Origin: Paraburkholderia caffeinitolerans
GTDB taxonomy: Bacteria > Pseudomonadota > Gammaproteobacteria > Burkholderiales > Burkholderiaceae
Direction: 5' to 3'
Assembly (NCBI RefSeq): GCF_902859945.1
Contig: NZ_CADIKL010000033.1
Coordinates: 1-64,000 of the forward strand
Length of the DNA: 64,000 nucleotides
Shown here one piece after another: positions 19,193-27,433 of this stretch (within the stretch, counting starts at the first letter, position 1; every line of letters starts with the position of its first letter). Made by a program: the position numbers and the translations under genes. Below the pieces are notes generated by a model. The model searched no databases. It was not told the origin of the DNA and saw nothing but the letters and a program-made list of their open reading frames with translations.

Positions 19193-19921
19193 CTAATTGC
19201 GTTCGACGCGATCGGCGAGCGCGCGCAGCAAGGCCGCGCCATCGCCGCGCCAGGCGCTGCCGTGCATGCAGGCGAGCGTTGTCGGCTGCAATGCTGCGAG
19301 GCGTTCCAGCATGGCGCGGGCGTTTGTGGTGTGCGAGAAGTAATCCATCTGTTGACGGAACGCTTCGCTGGGTTCGAGGATGTCGCTCTCGATGAGCGGC
19401 GGAGGATGCGAACCGCCTTGAGTGAATAAGTCGCCACAGAGCAGCGTTGACGACGTGGTTTCCATGAGGAACCCGCATTCCCACGAGTGGGGTAGATGCG
19501 GCGTATAAAGCCAACGCACGCTGTGCTGCCCCAGCGAGATCGTCTCGTCATCATCGAGCGCACGTGGCGGACGGTCGGCAAAATCGCCCACCGAAACCAT
19601 GGCCGCGACCTGGCCGCATAGGGGCTCCGCACGCGGAGCGGCGGCGAGAAACTCATTGAGTGCGCCACATTCGTCGGATTCGAAATGCGAGAAACCGATA
19701 TAGCGCAAACGATCTATTGGCATGATCCGCTCGACAGCTTCTCTCACGACCGGAAACAGTTTGCGCAGGCCGGTATGAAATAGCAGTGGCTCGTCGTCGT
19801 CGATCAGATACTGGTTGAACGAGAATCCACCACCAGGGATCTCGACCGGCGTGGAGATGCGATAGATGCGATTCGCAATCTCATCGATGGTTGTGCCGCT
19901 GGAAAGGGATAGGGTCGCCAT
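19193..19921 (-). CDS. oxygen-binding diiron (ODP)/metallo-beta-lactamase-fold protein
   Basis: A 242-residue protein with the flavodiiron-type metal ligands: H-x-E-x-D in GFSHFESDECGAL, further His in TPHLPHSWECG, Asp in LLCGDLF and His in ACMHGSAW. It lacks the flavodoxin domain of full flavodiiron NO/O2 reductases, so it matches the stand-alone ODP family linked to oxygen sensing or metal-dependent hydrolysis. The start at 19921 has GGAG seven bases upstream; the longer frame adds an Arg-rich shadow. It is divergent from the small cupin gene at 20152. Confidence 0.82.
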   Translation of the reverse strand: MATLSLSSGTTIDEIANRIYRISTPVEIPGGGFSFNQYLIDDDEPLLFHTGLRKLFPVVREAVERIMPIDRLRYIGFSHFESDECGALNEFLAAAPRAEPLCGQVAAMVSVGDFADRPPRALDDDETISLGQHSVRWLYTPHLPHSWECGFLMETTSSTLLCGDLFTQGGSHPPPLIESDILEPSEAFRQQMDYFSHTTNARAMLERLAALQPTTLACMHGSAWRGDGAALLRALADRVERN

Positions 19922-20151
19922 GGTGCGCTCCTTATCTGGGTAACGGGCAGGCTCGCGATTCATCGGATCGACGGGGCACGTTCGGCGATTGTCGGCCAGC
20001 TCGGTGACAATGTCCAATGACGGCCAGAAAGGCAACTGTATTGGTCAGAGCAAATGCACTGTAACGCCAGGCAAAGGGCTTCATCTTTAGAATGATTAAA
20101 GATGTATTGTCCCCGGAAGCACGTCCACCCCACTTAGCTGAGGAAGCTCTC

Positions 20152-20436
20152 ATGAAACGTCCGCAGGCGGTTCCAACGCAGCAGGTTTCGAATGAACGCG
20201 TGATTGTCACCGAATGGCGATTTGCGTCCGGCGCCGAAACCGGCTGGCACGTTCACGGGCACGACTATGTCGTGGTTCCGCAAACGGACGGCCAACTTCT
20301 TCTCGAAACAACGCAAGGCAACCGGGAATCGCAACTGCGCGCTGGGCAAAGTTACGCCGGATTGAAAGGAGTGGAGCACAACGTCGTGAACGCGAGCGAT
20401 CACGAGGTGGTGTTTGTCGAGGTGGAAATTCGTTGA
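20152..20436 (+). CDS. small cupin-domain protein
   Basis: A 94-residue protein that is essentially one cupin barrel. Box 1 carries GWHVHGHDYVVVPQTDGQL with metal-binding His residues, and box 2 ends in GLKGVEHNVVNAS. GAGGAAG precedes the ATG at 20152. Such minimal cupins bind a metal and may act as dioxygenases, isomerases or sensors. Its divergent promoter is shared with the ODP gene, which may mean joint control. Confidence 0.8.
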   Translation: MKRPQAVPTQQVSNERVIVTEWRFASGAETGWHVHGHDYVVVPQTDGQLLLETTQGNRESQLRAGQSYAGLKGVEHNVVNASDHEVVFVEVEIR

Positions 20437-20468
20437 GGTTATTCCTGAGAGGAAGTACGGCCAAATAA

Positions 20469-20493
20469 GCTGATTCGCGTCGCGCGGATCAGC
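20469..20493. terminator. hairpin between convergent cupin and EAL genes
   Basis: An 11-bp stem (one T-G wobble) joins 20469-20479 and 20483-20493 around a 3-base TCG loop, directly between the stop codons of two convergent genes. On the minus strand it is followed by TTATTT, so it may end transcription of the EAL gene, and more weakly that of the cupin gene. Confidence 0.5.
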
Positions 20494-20502
20494 GACTTCT
20501 TG

Positions 20503-22110
20503 TTACGTCGTTTCCTGCGAATTTTCCGGGAACCTGTTTTCCCCATGCGAAGCGCGATTCTGGCCAAGCCAGCGCGTGAGTTCATTGGTGGCCATCGCCT
20601 TGGCGTAATGCCATCCCTGCGCGTACTGCACGCCCTTGTCCCGAAGCCACGCGGCCTGAGCCGCCGACTCAACGCCTTCCGCAATAATTTCCACGTTCAG
20701 TTCATGTGCCATCGCAATGATGTGGGGGGCAACGACACTTGATGCGGTATCCTGGGCAATCGTTTCGACGAAAGATCTATCGATCTTCAAGACATCGATT
20801 TCGAACGTCTGGAGGTACGAGAGGCTTGAGTAGCCCGTTCCGAAATCGTCGATGTAGACCGGATGCCCCGCTGCCCTGAACGCGGCAATCACACCCCGGG
20901 TTGTCTCGGCGTTCATGAAGCTACGCTCCGTTGCCTCTATGCGAATTTGCTTTGGCGCGATGCCGGTCCCGTTGAGCGAGGCATTAAGGAGATTCAGGAA
21001 CCGGAAGGTAGCCAGGTCTTCGCCGCTCACGTTGATCGAGACGTAGAAGGAAGGGCTGGCGACTAGCAGGGCGCCTAGCTGTGCGAGGGTCTTTTCCAGA
21101 ACAAGATCGGTCAGTGGCTGGATGAGTTGGTTATCCTCAGCAACTCGCACAAAAACTTCGGGAGAGATGCTTCTTCCATTCAACGTCCAGCGTACCAGCG
21201 CTTCCACGCCGATGCATTTACCGTCAGTGAGATTGACGATTGGCTGATAGACCACATCGATCATGCGGCGCGCAATGGCCCATTCGAGCGTGGCGGGAAA
21301 CGACAACTGCCGCGTGACCCGCCGGTATGCGAGCCACCCCAGTGCCGCGCCCACGATGACGCCGATCGATAGCCAGGCAATCAGCACCTTGGGCCAGTCT
21401 CCCGCGATATGGCCGTGCGGGGATCTTACGACGACACCAACTGGACGTGTTGACGAATGGGCAACCGCGTAATACCACTGGTCGCTCTTCACGTTTCCAT
21501 CGTGCTTCCACGCGTTGAGCATTTCGTCGGGATCGGCCCCCGGCGATATGGCCATAAGCGTCCCGGTCGTGGTTAGAATCGCCGCGATGGGACGCTGCGC
21601 AGGATCGATGAGATCGACGTAGGACCCGGAGTCGACAGCGACGTAATTTCCACTTCGGCCGATCTGGATGTCCTTGCGTACGTCGCTCAATGGACTCTTT
21701 TGTTGAAGCCATACCAGGTAGCCGTCGTTGCTGCGAAAGTCCGGCGGAGGCAGCGCAAAATTCTTTGTGCGTACATCGCCAAGCAGTGGCGAGCAGAGAT
21801 AGTGCCCATCGCCATACGACCCCGCGTCCTGGACGTAGCGGTAGTTGTAGACGATGCGTGCCGCCTGTTCCAGTTTCGCTGTCGAGCAAACCGGACCGGG
21901 TACCCGGTCCAGGTCGGAGAGCGCGGCGAATGCCTGATACGTCACGAAATCCGTGCGCATGACCGCTTTGTTTGCAAACTCGCGCAGTTCCTCGCGGTCG
22001 CGGTTTTCGACGTCTTTGTCGGCGACGTAAAGGCTGGTCAACACCGGGCCGATAGTGGCGAGGCACCCGAGGGCAATCGAAGCCGAAATCAGCGTGATGC
22101 GCTTGATCAT
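20503..22110 (-). CDS. cyclic-di-GMP phosphodiesterase with CSS-type periplasmic sensor and EAL domain
   Basis: A 535-residue membrane protein. Helix 1 (residues about 7-29) and helix 2 (about 243-265, IAWLSIGVIVGAALGWLAYR) flank a periplasmic domain. That domain contains VPGPVCSTAKLEQAARIVYN and YLCSPLLGD, the two-Cys CSS layout known to sense disulfide/redox state and to restrain the enzyme. The cytoplasmic EAL domain has the full active site: GVEALVRW, INVSGEDL, EATERSF, DDFGTGYSS, LKIDRSF and EGVES. It should hydrolyse c-di-GMP to pGpG, favouring motility over biofilm. It has no GGDEF partner and is transcribed alone. Confidence 0.93.
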   Translation of the reverse strand: MIKRITLISASIALGCLATIGPVLTSLYVADKDVENRDREELREFANKAVMRTDFVTYQAFAALSDLDRVPGPVCSTAKLEQAARIVYNYRYVQDAGSYGDGHYLCSPLLGDVRTKNFALPPPDFRSNDGYLVWLQQKSPLSDVRKDIQIGRSGNYVAVDSGSYVDLIDPAQRPIAAILTTTGTLMAISPGADPDEMLNAWKHDGNVKSDQWYYAVAHSSTRPVGVVVRSPHGHIAGDWPKVLIAWLSIGVIVGAALGWLAYRRVTRQLSFPATLEWAIARRMIDVVYQPIVNLTDGKCIGVEALVRWTLNGRSISPEVFVRVAEDNQLIQPLTDLVLEKTLAQLGALLVASPSFYVSINVSGEDLATFRFLNLLNASLNGTGIAPKQIRIEATERSFMNAETTRGVIAAFRAAGHPVYIDDFGTGYSSLSYLQTFEIDVLKIDRSFVETIAQDTASSVVAPHIIAMAHELNVEIIAEGVESAAQAAWLRDKGVQYAQGWHYAKAMATNELTRWLGQNRASHGENRFPENSQETT

Positions 22111-22706
22111 TTCGAAGCCGAATAGGGATGATTGGAAACGGGTGTTGCGCAGCTCGTTGCGAGTGTTTCGACTCCGACGTCCGTCTAAAGAATAGTCTTT
22201 TATGTTTCCTTTTCAACGACATGCGGCGCTTTGCGACTGCGTCGTTGGTTGAGGGGCGATGGCTATGAACGACAGCTAACTTTCGGTTGTGCTCTGGATA
22301 GACATGGGATGTGTCATCGGTTCGGAATTTTTGATGAAGGGGGGCTTCGTTCGCCCGTTGCCTGCTGGGTGGCAATTGAGCTGCAATCGTGGAGGCTGCT
22401 TCCGGTCCTACTCTGGCCACCATTTGGTGACTGTGCGCTCGCGCACATGCACTGGCCTTTTTCGTGTGGCAACTGAATCGGAAAACCCTGATATGCGTAC
22501 CCATTGGAAGTTGCCTACGATCCAATTAAATCAGGCAATTGAAAGTCGATTGACTACGCATAAATTCGATGTCTTGCGTGTGAATGCGTTGCCGCTATAA
22601 ATACCTTTGAAGTCGGCGATGAAACTTGCGGTTGCCAACATTTGCCTGGTGCGCTGGATACTCCCAATGCACTCATAGGAGCCACGAGAAAGATGCTGGG
22701 GGAGCC
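22111..22706. other. long intergenic region without a convincing gene
   Basis: Nearly 600 bases separate the divergent EAL and hydrolase genes. Short ORFs here have no SD or protein-like composition. The base composition is less GC-rich than the core, like the hydrolase gene that follows, suggesting both came in together. No RNA gene was recognised. Confidence 0.4.
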
Positions 22707-24536
22707 ATGTGGCGAGAATGCGGAAAGCGGTGGCTTGCTTGCGAGCTGGTGGTTTTGGCATTGCTTGCGTCTTTAACCGTGGGCATTTGGGGCTGTAAAA
22801 AACAGCCGCCGATGGCGACGAATACCGAGGATCCCCAGTGGATCTTCCGGGATGCAACCAAGCCTGCCAAGATTGCTGTCGTCTTCGTTCACGGTATCTT
22901 CGGAAGTACAAAAGGTACCTGGACGAACGATAATGGGACGACGTTCTTTCAACTGTTGAAGGCCGATCCGGAAGTTGGGCCGAAGGTCGACGTTTTTGCG
23001 TTCGGATTTGAATCAAAAATGTTCAATGGTGGCGGCTCATTGGACGTTCGAGAAGGCGCCAACAAGCTAAAGCTATATCTTTACAGCGAGCATGTTCTGG
23101 ACTATCCGGTTGTGGTATTCGTCGGGCACAGCATGGGCGGGCTCGTTGTTCTACGCTACCTCGCGAGCAATATCGATCGGGACAGTTCTTTATCTGGAAA
23201 AGTGCCGTTGGTGGTTTTATACGCTTCTCCGCAAGAAGGGGCGCAGATCGCCTCGATAGCTAAACTCGCCCTGGAGAATCCGGCGCTAGCGCATATGACG
23301 CCAGTCAATGACAATCTGTGGCTTCAGCAATTGACTGATGATTGGACGAGCGTAAAAAAGAAGCCACAGATTGTGTGCGGATATGAAAAAGCTCAGACCT
23401 CCGGAGTTCTCGTAGTGCCGTGGAACAGTTCAACGCGGTTCTGCACAGAACCCGGTCAAGCGATTGATGGCGCGAACCACATCGATATCGTCAAGCCTGA
23501 CCGGCCAACCCATCCGTCTGTTGTGTTGCTTACAACGGCAATGCGCCGCTTCGTTCTTCCAAAGTTGTGCTGTGCTCGTTTGGAAATGCCTGACTTCACC
23601 CGTCACGACGACGGGTGGCACTTTTTGATGGATTCCAACATGAAGACCGCCCGAATAATGAATCTGGGGTCGGCGGATTTAAAATACTGGATAGCCGACA
23701 AGAAGGATGCCGCGTTGTATATTCTTCCCGATGAATCGGGCGCTACGTTGGCAGGAGAAAGCAGTCAGAATTTGAAGCTTTTACTGATGTTGAATGCGAA
23801 GGCAAGTCGGTACACTTTTCATCTCAAGACGAACACGGACGAAGACGAAACTATCGTAGTTGATGTTCCGGACATCGACCGTATTCGTCAGCAGACTTCC
23901 GCGCTAGCACAGGACATGCTCTCAAACATTAACTCGTACCTTGCGAGCAGTGATCAAAATGGTGCTTCGGCCAACGAGGTGAGTACGGATAAACTTGCGT
24001 CTGTGGCGTACAAGACGATTGACGAAAATCTCCCCGATCTTCCTGGCGGTGAAAAATGGGTGGTCACGGCTGATTTGCTCTCGGCGGCGTCCCTGGACAC
24101 GGTCGCAGCGCAGGCACTAAGAAAGGCCGATATTTCTTCCGACAAGGCGGCTCGGTCGCCCTATGTATTGAATCTCGCAACCCATCTCCAGCGTGTCACG
24201 CGCGAAACGCAGTTCTTCAAAGGCGCTCCACCGCAGGAATTCAATAACTACAAGCTCAATCAATTGTCACCTAACAAGGCCTTTGAAGAGCAGTCCGATA
24301 CGTCAGGTCAAGAAATGTTCAAGGGCGACGCCAATACCCGTCGCTTATCTATCGAGCTGGCAGAGAATATGAAGAAATTTCCGAACCTTGCCGAAAGTGG
24401 CGACAGGCTGGAGGCAAGCGTGAAGCCGGCAACGGGAGACAGGGGTTTGTCCGTGGGCGATTTCACCAAGGAAGTTGCGATCGGGAAAAATCCTGCCCTG
24501 CGACAGGAAATCAAAATACAGCAGATGAAAAACTAG
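22707..24536 (+). CDS. alpha/beta-hydrolase (lipase/esterase-like), probably membrane-anchored or exported
   Basis: A 609-residue protein with GGGGGAG just before the ATG at 22707. Residues about 13-30 (ELVVLALLASLTVGIWGC) form a signal or anchor helix ending in a Cys in a lipobox-like but imperfect context (IWG-C). The hydrolase part has VVFVHGIFGSTKGTW (oxyanion loop) and the nucleophile elbow VVFVGHSMGGLVVLRY near residue 150, as in the PGAP1/DUF676-like lipases. Residues from about 330 on are a C-terminal region of unknown fold, possibly a partner or substrate-binding part. Codon use is markedly less GC-rich than neighbours, a sign of transfer. A surface lipase, effector or defence-type hydrolase are all possible. 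Confidence 0.8.
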   Translation: MWRECGKRWLACELVVLALLASLTVGIWGCKKQPPMATNTEDPQWIFRDATKPAKIAVVFVHGIFGSTKGTWTNDNGTTFFQLLKADPEVGPKVDVFAFGFESKMFNGGGSLDVREGANKLKLYLYSEHVLDYPVVVFVGHSMGGLVVLRYLASNIDRDSSLSGKVPLVVLYASPQEGAQIASIAKLALENPALAHMTPVNDNLWLQQLTDDWTSVKKKPQIVCGYEKAQTSGVLVVPWNSSTRFCTEPGQAIDGANHIDIVKPDRPTHPSVVLLTTAMRRFVLPKLCCARLEMPDFTRHDDGWHFLMDSNMKTARIMNLGSADLKYWIADKKDAALYILPDESGATLAGESSQNLKLLLMLNAKASRYTFHLKTNTDEDETIVVDVPDIDRIRQQTSALAQDMLSNINSYLASSDQNGASANEVSTDKLASVAYKTIDENLPDLPGGEKWVVTADLLSAASLDTVAAQALRKADISSDKAARSPYVLNLATHLQRVTRETQFFKGAPPQEFNNYKLNQLSPNKAFEEQSDTSGQEMFKGDANTRRLSIELAENMKKFPNLAESGDRLEASVKPATGDRGLSVGDFTKEVAIGKNPALRQEIKIQQMKN

Positions 24537-24538
24537 GT

Positions 24539-24597
24539 GGGTTTGAAGTCATTAAAACTCGCAACATCCCCCTCAACCCCCCATCAACTTCAAACCC
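24539..24597. repeat. 11-bp inverted repeat between convergent genes
   Basis: GGGTTTGAAGT (24539-24549) and ACTTCAAACCC (24587-24597) are perfect reverse complements. The right arm overlaps the last codons of the Hsp70 gene and the left arm follows the hydrolase stop. A 37-base loop makes it a poor terminator, but it could form a long-range stem at the transcript ends. Confidence 0.35.
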
Positions 24598-27407
24598 GCC
24601 GGCAGCGCTTCGCCAAACACCCGTCCCGTATCGGCACGATCGAGCGTCACAACCTCACGCACCATCTCAACCCACGTAGCCGGCGCGTTAGCTCCTTCAA
24701 GCCGTCGCAGCACCGCCTCACGCACAGCAGGCTCCAAATCCCGCGACCGGTCCCCGGTCATCCGCGCAATCTGCGCCGCAGCGAACATCGCGGGCTCAAC
24801 CTTCTTCCAATCAAGCGCGAGAATCGCATCGAGCCATCGCGTAGCCACCTCGGGCGCGACAACCCCATGCGCGCTGCCATAAAAAGGCAAACGCGCCCCA
24901 ATGCGTCCCACGGCCCACCAACTCTGATGATTCTCCGCAGGCTTCTGCAACCGCGCCAAAAGCTGCTCGCCGATCTCGACCTTGCGCTCGGCGGCAATGC
25001 GCTCGAGCGAAGCATAAAGCCGCACCATATCCGCATGCCCGAGCTTCGCGGGATCGAACGGAAGCTTGTGCTTCTTCGAGCTCGCCGCTTCTTCGAGCCA
25101 GCGCATCGCTTCGAGCACCTGCTCCTGCGCGGCTTCGTCGAGCCCGCCTGCCGTGCGCCGCCACAGCGTCCACCATTCGGACCAGACCTGGCCTTCGTTG
25201 ACGTGCTGAATACCGTCGTCAAAGAGCGTCCAGAGTTGCTCGACGCGCCACTCATCGAGCGGATAACCAAATCCCGGACGCACGCAGAATCCAGCAAGAT
25301 TCAGCCACAACCGCTCGTGATCGGGCGAACGGCGTCGTCGCGCTGCGCGTTCCCACAGCGCGCCGAATAGCTCGCGCAGCAGGGGGCCGTCCCAGTTCTG
25401 TCGCGGCCCAAGACAATGTTCGAGTTGCGCGCGCAAGCGCTTCACTTCCTTGTGATCGACCTTCGCCGATTTCGCGCCGAAGACGCGGTCGATCAATGCG
25501 ATGGCTTCGTCGAGCCCGGCGTGGCGCTCGCCTTGATTCGCCGCCGCGCCCGAGGCTTCGTCGCGGCGTAGCTGGAATTCGAGCAGCCAGCGCTGCGTAT
25601 CGTCGTTGGTGGCGATGCAGCGCACTTCCAGCGTGCCCACTTCGGTCAGTTGCGCGGTGAGTCTCACCGGCCGCTCCTGTTCCGCGCGGCTGCCAGCCGT
25701 GCCGCTGGTTTCCTGGCGCTGCACCACGGTGGAGAGCGGCGGCAAGCGCACGAAGTCCGACGACGAAACATCGGCGATCTCGCCGGGCCGCCAGGTCGTG
25801 TCCGCGACTGTCGAGACCAAATGGAATTGCACGGGATGGCCCAGACGCAGCGCGAACACGCGGTCGTCGAGGCGCACTTCGTGGCCTTCCTCGGTGCCGC
25901 GTGGCAGCAGGCAGATGCCGCGCGTTTTTGCGTCGTCGTCGCCATCGCGCTTGCCGTTTTCTTCGTCGAGCACGAGAAAGTAGCTGCGCGGCGAGCCGCC
26001 GCCGATGCGCGGCGCGCGCCCCGCGCGTGCCAGCGCGAAGGCGACAGCTCCGCGCGCGACCGCCACGTCGGGCTGATCGTTTTGCAGCACGGTGAGGGGC
26101 TGCTCACGCCAGGCGCCCAGCGTTTCTTGCAGCCGTCCAGAGAGCGCTTGCGCGCGGAACACGCCACCGTTGAGCAGCAGCGTATCGGGTACAGGCAAGG
26201 GCGCGGGCAGCGCGGTTTCATCGCTATCCGTCGTGCCCAGCGCCTCGCGCGACTGCGCCGCGAAGCGGTGCAGGAACGCCGCGATATGCCGCGTGATCGC
26301 CGCATCGGCCGCATACGGCAGGCCAAATTCGACGATGGCCGCGCGCGAGCGGCGCGGCAGGTCGTCGGGGCCGCCTGCGGGGAAGAAGCCGTCCACGACG
26401 ATGCGTTCGGCTTCGTCGCGTGCAAGCTGGGTCGTGCGCGCGCCGCCGATCAGCCGCGAGCCCGCGCCAAGCAGCGTCACGCCAACAGCCTCGGGCGCTG
26501 CTTCACCTAGCAATTGTTCTTTGGCGACGCGGCATCGCTCCACAAGCTGCGAGAGGCTCGCGGCGGAGAGGCGCGCGTTCTCGCCCGCGAGCCGGCTTTC
26601 GGCCAGATGCGCGAGCGCGAGGTCCATGTTGTCGCCGCCCAGCATCAAGTGGTTGCCCACGCCGATGCGGCTCAGTTGCGGCTCGCCGTTCTCGACTTGG
26701 ACCTTGATGAGCGTGAGGTCGGTCGTGCCGCCCCCCACGTCGCACACGAGCACGAGGCGCGTCTGAGCGAGTTCGGTCTGCAGCGTTTCGCGGTGGTGGA
26801 ACAGCCAGTCGTAGAACGCGGCCTGCGGTTCTTCGAGCAGGCGCAGCGCGGGCAGTTGCGCGCGCCGTGCCGCTTCAAGCGTGAGAGCGCGCGCGCCGTC
26901 GTCGAACGAGGCGGGCACAGTGAGCACCACGTCCTGCTTTTCGAGCGGCGCGTGCGGGAAGCGGTGGTTCCACGCGGCGCGCACGTGCGCGAGGTAGCTC
27001 GCGCTCGCGTCCACCGGCGAGACCTTGCCGACGTCGTCGGGCGCGCCCCACGGCAGGATCGGCGCGAGCCGGTCCACCGACGCGTGCGAAAGCCAGCTTT
27101 TTGCGCTGGCGACGAGCCGACCCGGCACCTGCGCGCCGAGCGTGCGCGCAAGCCGGCCGATGACCGGTTCGGTTGTTTGGGTATCCGAAGCATTCGGCGT
27201 GGGCCACGGCAATTGCTGCGCGCCGGGTGCGAGCTCGCCCGGCGCGGGGTGATAGCGCGCCGAGGGCAGGAGCGCTTGCGCGCCCACTTCGCCGGGCGCG
27301 GTGAGCTGCTCGATATCGAAGACGCGGATCTCGTCCGCGCCTGCTTCTGCGTAGGCAACGACCGTGTTGCTCGTGCCGAGGTCGATGCCTACGACGTATC
27401 GCTTCAT
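24573..27407 (-). CDS. Hsp70-family protein, long form (944 residues)
   Basis: The N-terminal half is an Hsp70 actin-fold ATPase: phosphate-1 loop GIDLGTSNTVVAYA, phosphate-2 LVCDVGGGTTDLTLIKV and the LEEPQAAFYDW connection. The C-terminal half (from about residue 560) is not a normal DnaK substrate-binding domain but a long beta plus helical region, with no J-interaction linker visible. The start at 27407 (MKRYVVGIDLGTSN) places the nucleotide loop at residue 8; the frame further upstream is antisense shadow. Together with the next Hsp70 gene and DUF2760 it forms an operon conserved in many Burkholderiales. Its chaperone role and partners are undefined. Confidence 0.9.
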   Translation of the reverse strand: MKRYVVGIDLGTSNTVVAYAEAGADEIRVFDIEQLTAPGEVGAQALLPSARYHPAPGELAPGAQQLPWPTPNASDTQTTEPVIGRLARTLGAQVPGRLVASAKSWLSHASVDRLAPILPWGAPDDVGKVSPVDASASYLAHVRAAWNHRFPHAPLEKQDVVLTVPASFDDGARALTLEAARRAQLPALRLLEEPQAAFYDWLFHHRETLQTELAQTRLVLVCDVGGGTTDLTLIKVQVENGEPQLSRIGVGNHLMLGGDNMDLALAHLAESRLAGENARLSAASLSQLVERCRVAKEQLLGEAAPEAVGVTLLGAGSRLIGGARTTQLARDEAERIVVDGFFPAGGPDDLPRRSRAAIVEFGLPYAADAAITRHIAAFLHRFAAQSREALGTTDSDETALPAPLPVPDTLLLNGGVFRAQALSGRLQETLGAWREQPLTVLQNDQPDVAVARGAVAFALARAGRAPRIGGGSPRSYFLVLDEENGKRDGDDDAKTRGICLLPRGTEEGHEVRLDDRVFALRLGHPVQFHLVSTVADTTWRPGEIADVSSSDFVRLPPLSTVVQRQETSGTAGSRAEQERPVRLTAQLTEVGTLEVRCIATNDDTQRWLLEFQLRRDEASGAAANQGERHAGLDEAIALIDRVFGAKSAKVDHKEVKRLRAQLEHCLGPRQNWDGPLLRELFGALWERAARRRRSPDHERLWLNLAGFCVRPGFGYPLDEWRVEQLWTLFDDGIQHVNEGQVWSEWWTLWRRTAGGLDEAAQEQVLEAMRWLEEAASSKKHKLPFDPAKLGHADMVRLYASLERIAAERKVEIGEQLLARLQKPAENHQSWWAVGRIGARLPFYGSAHGVVAPEVATRWLDAILALDWKKVEPAMFAAAQIARMTGDRSRDLEPAVREAVLRRLEGANAPATWVEMVREVVTLDRADTGRVFGEALPAGLKLMGG

Positions 27408-27433
27408 GGGACTCAAGAGACGGTTGGCTGGGT

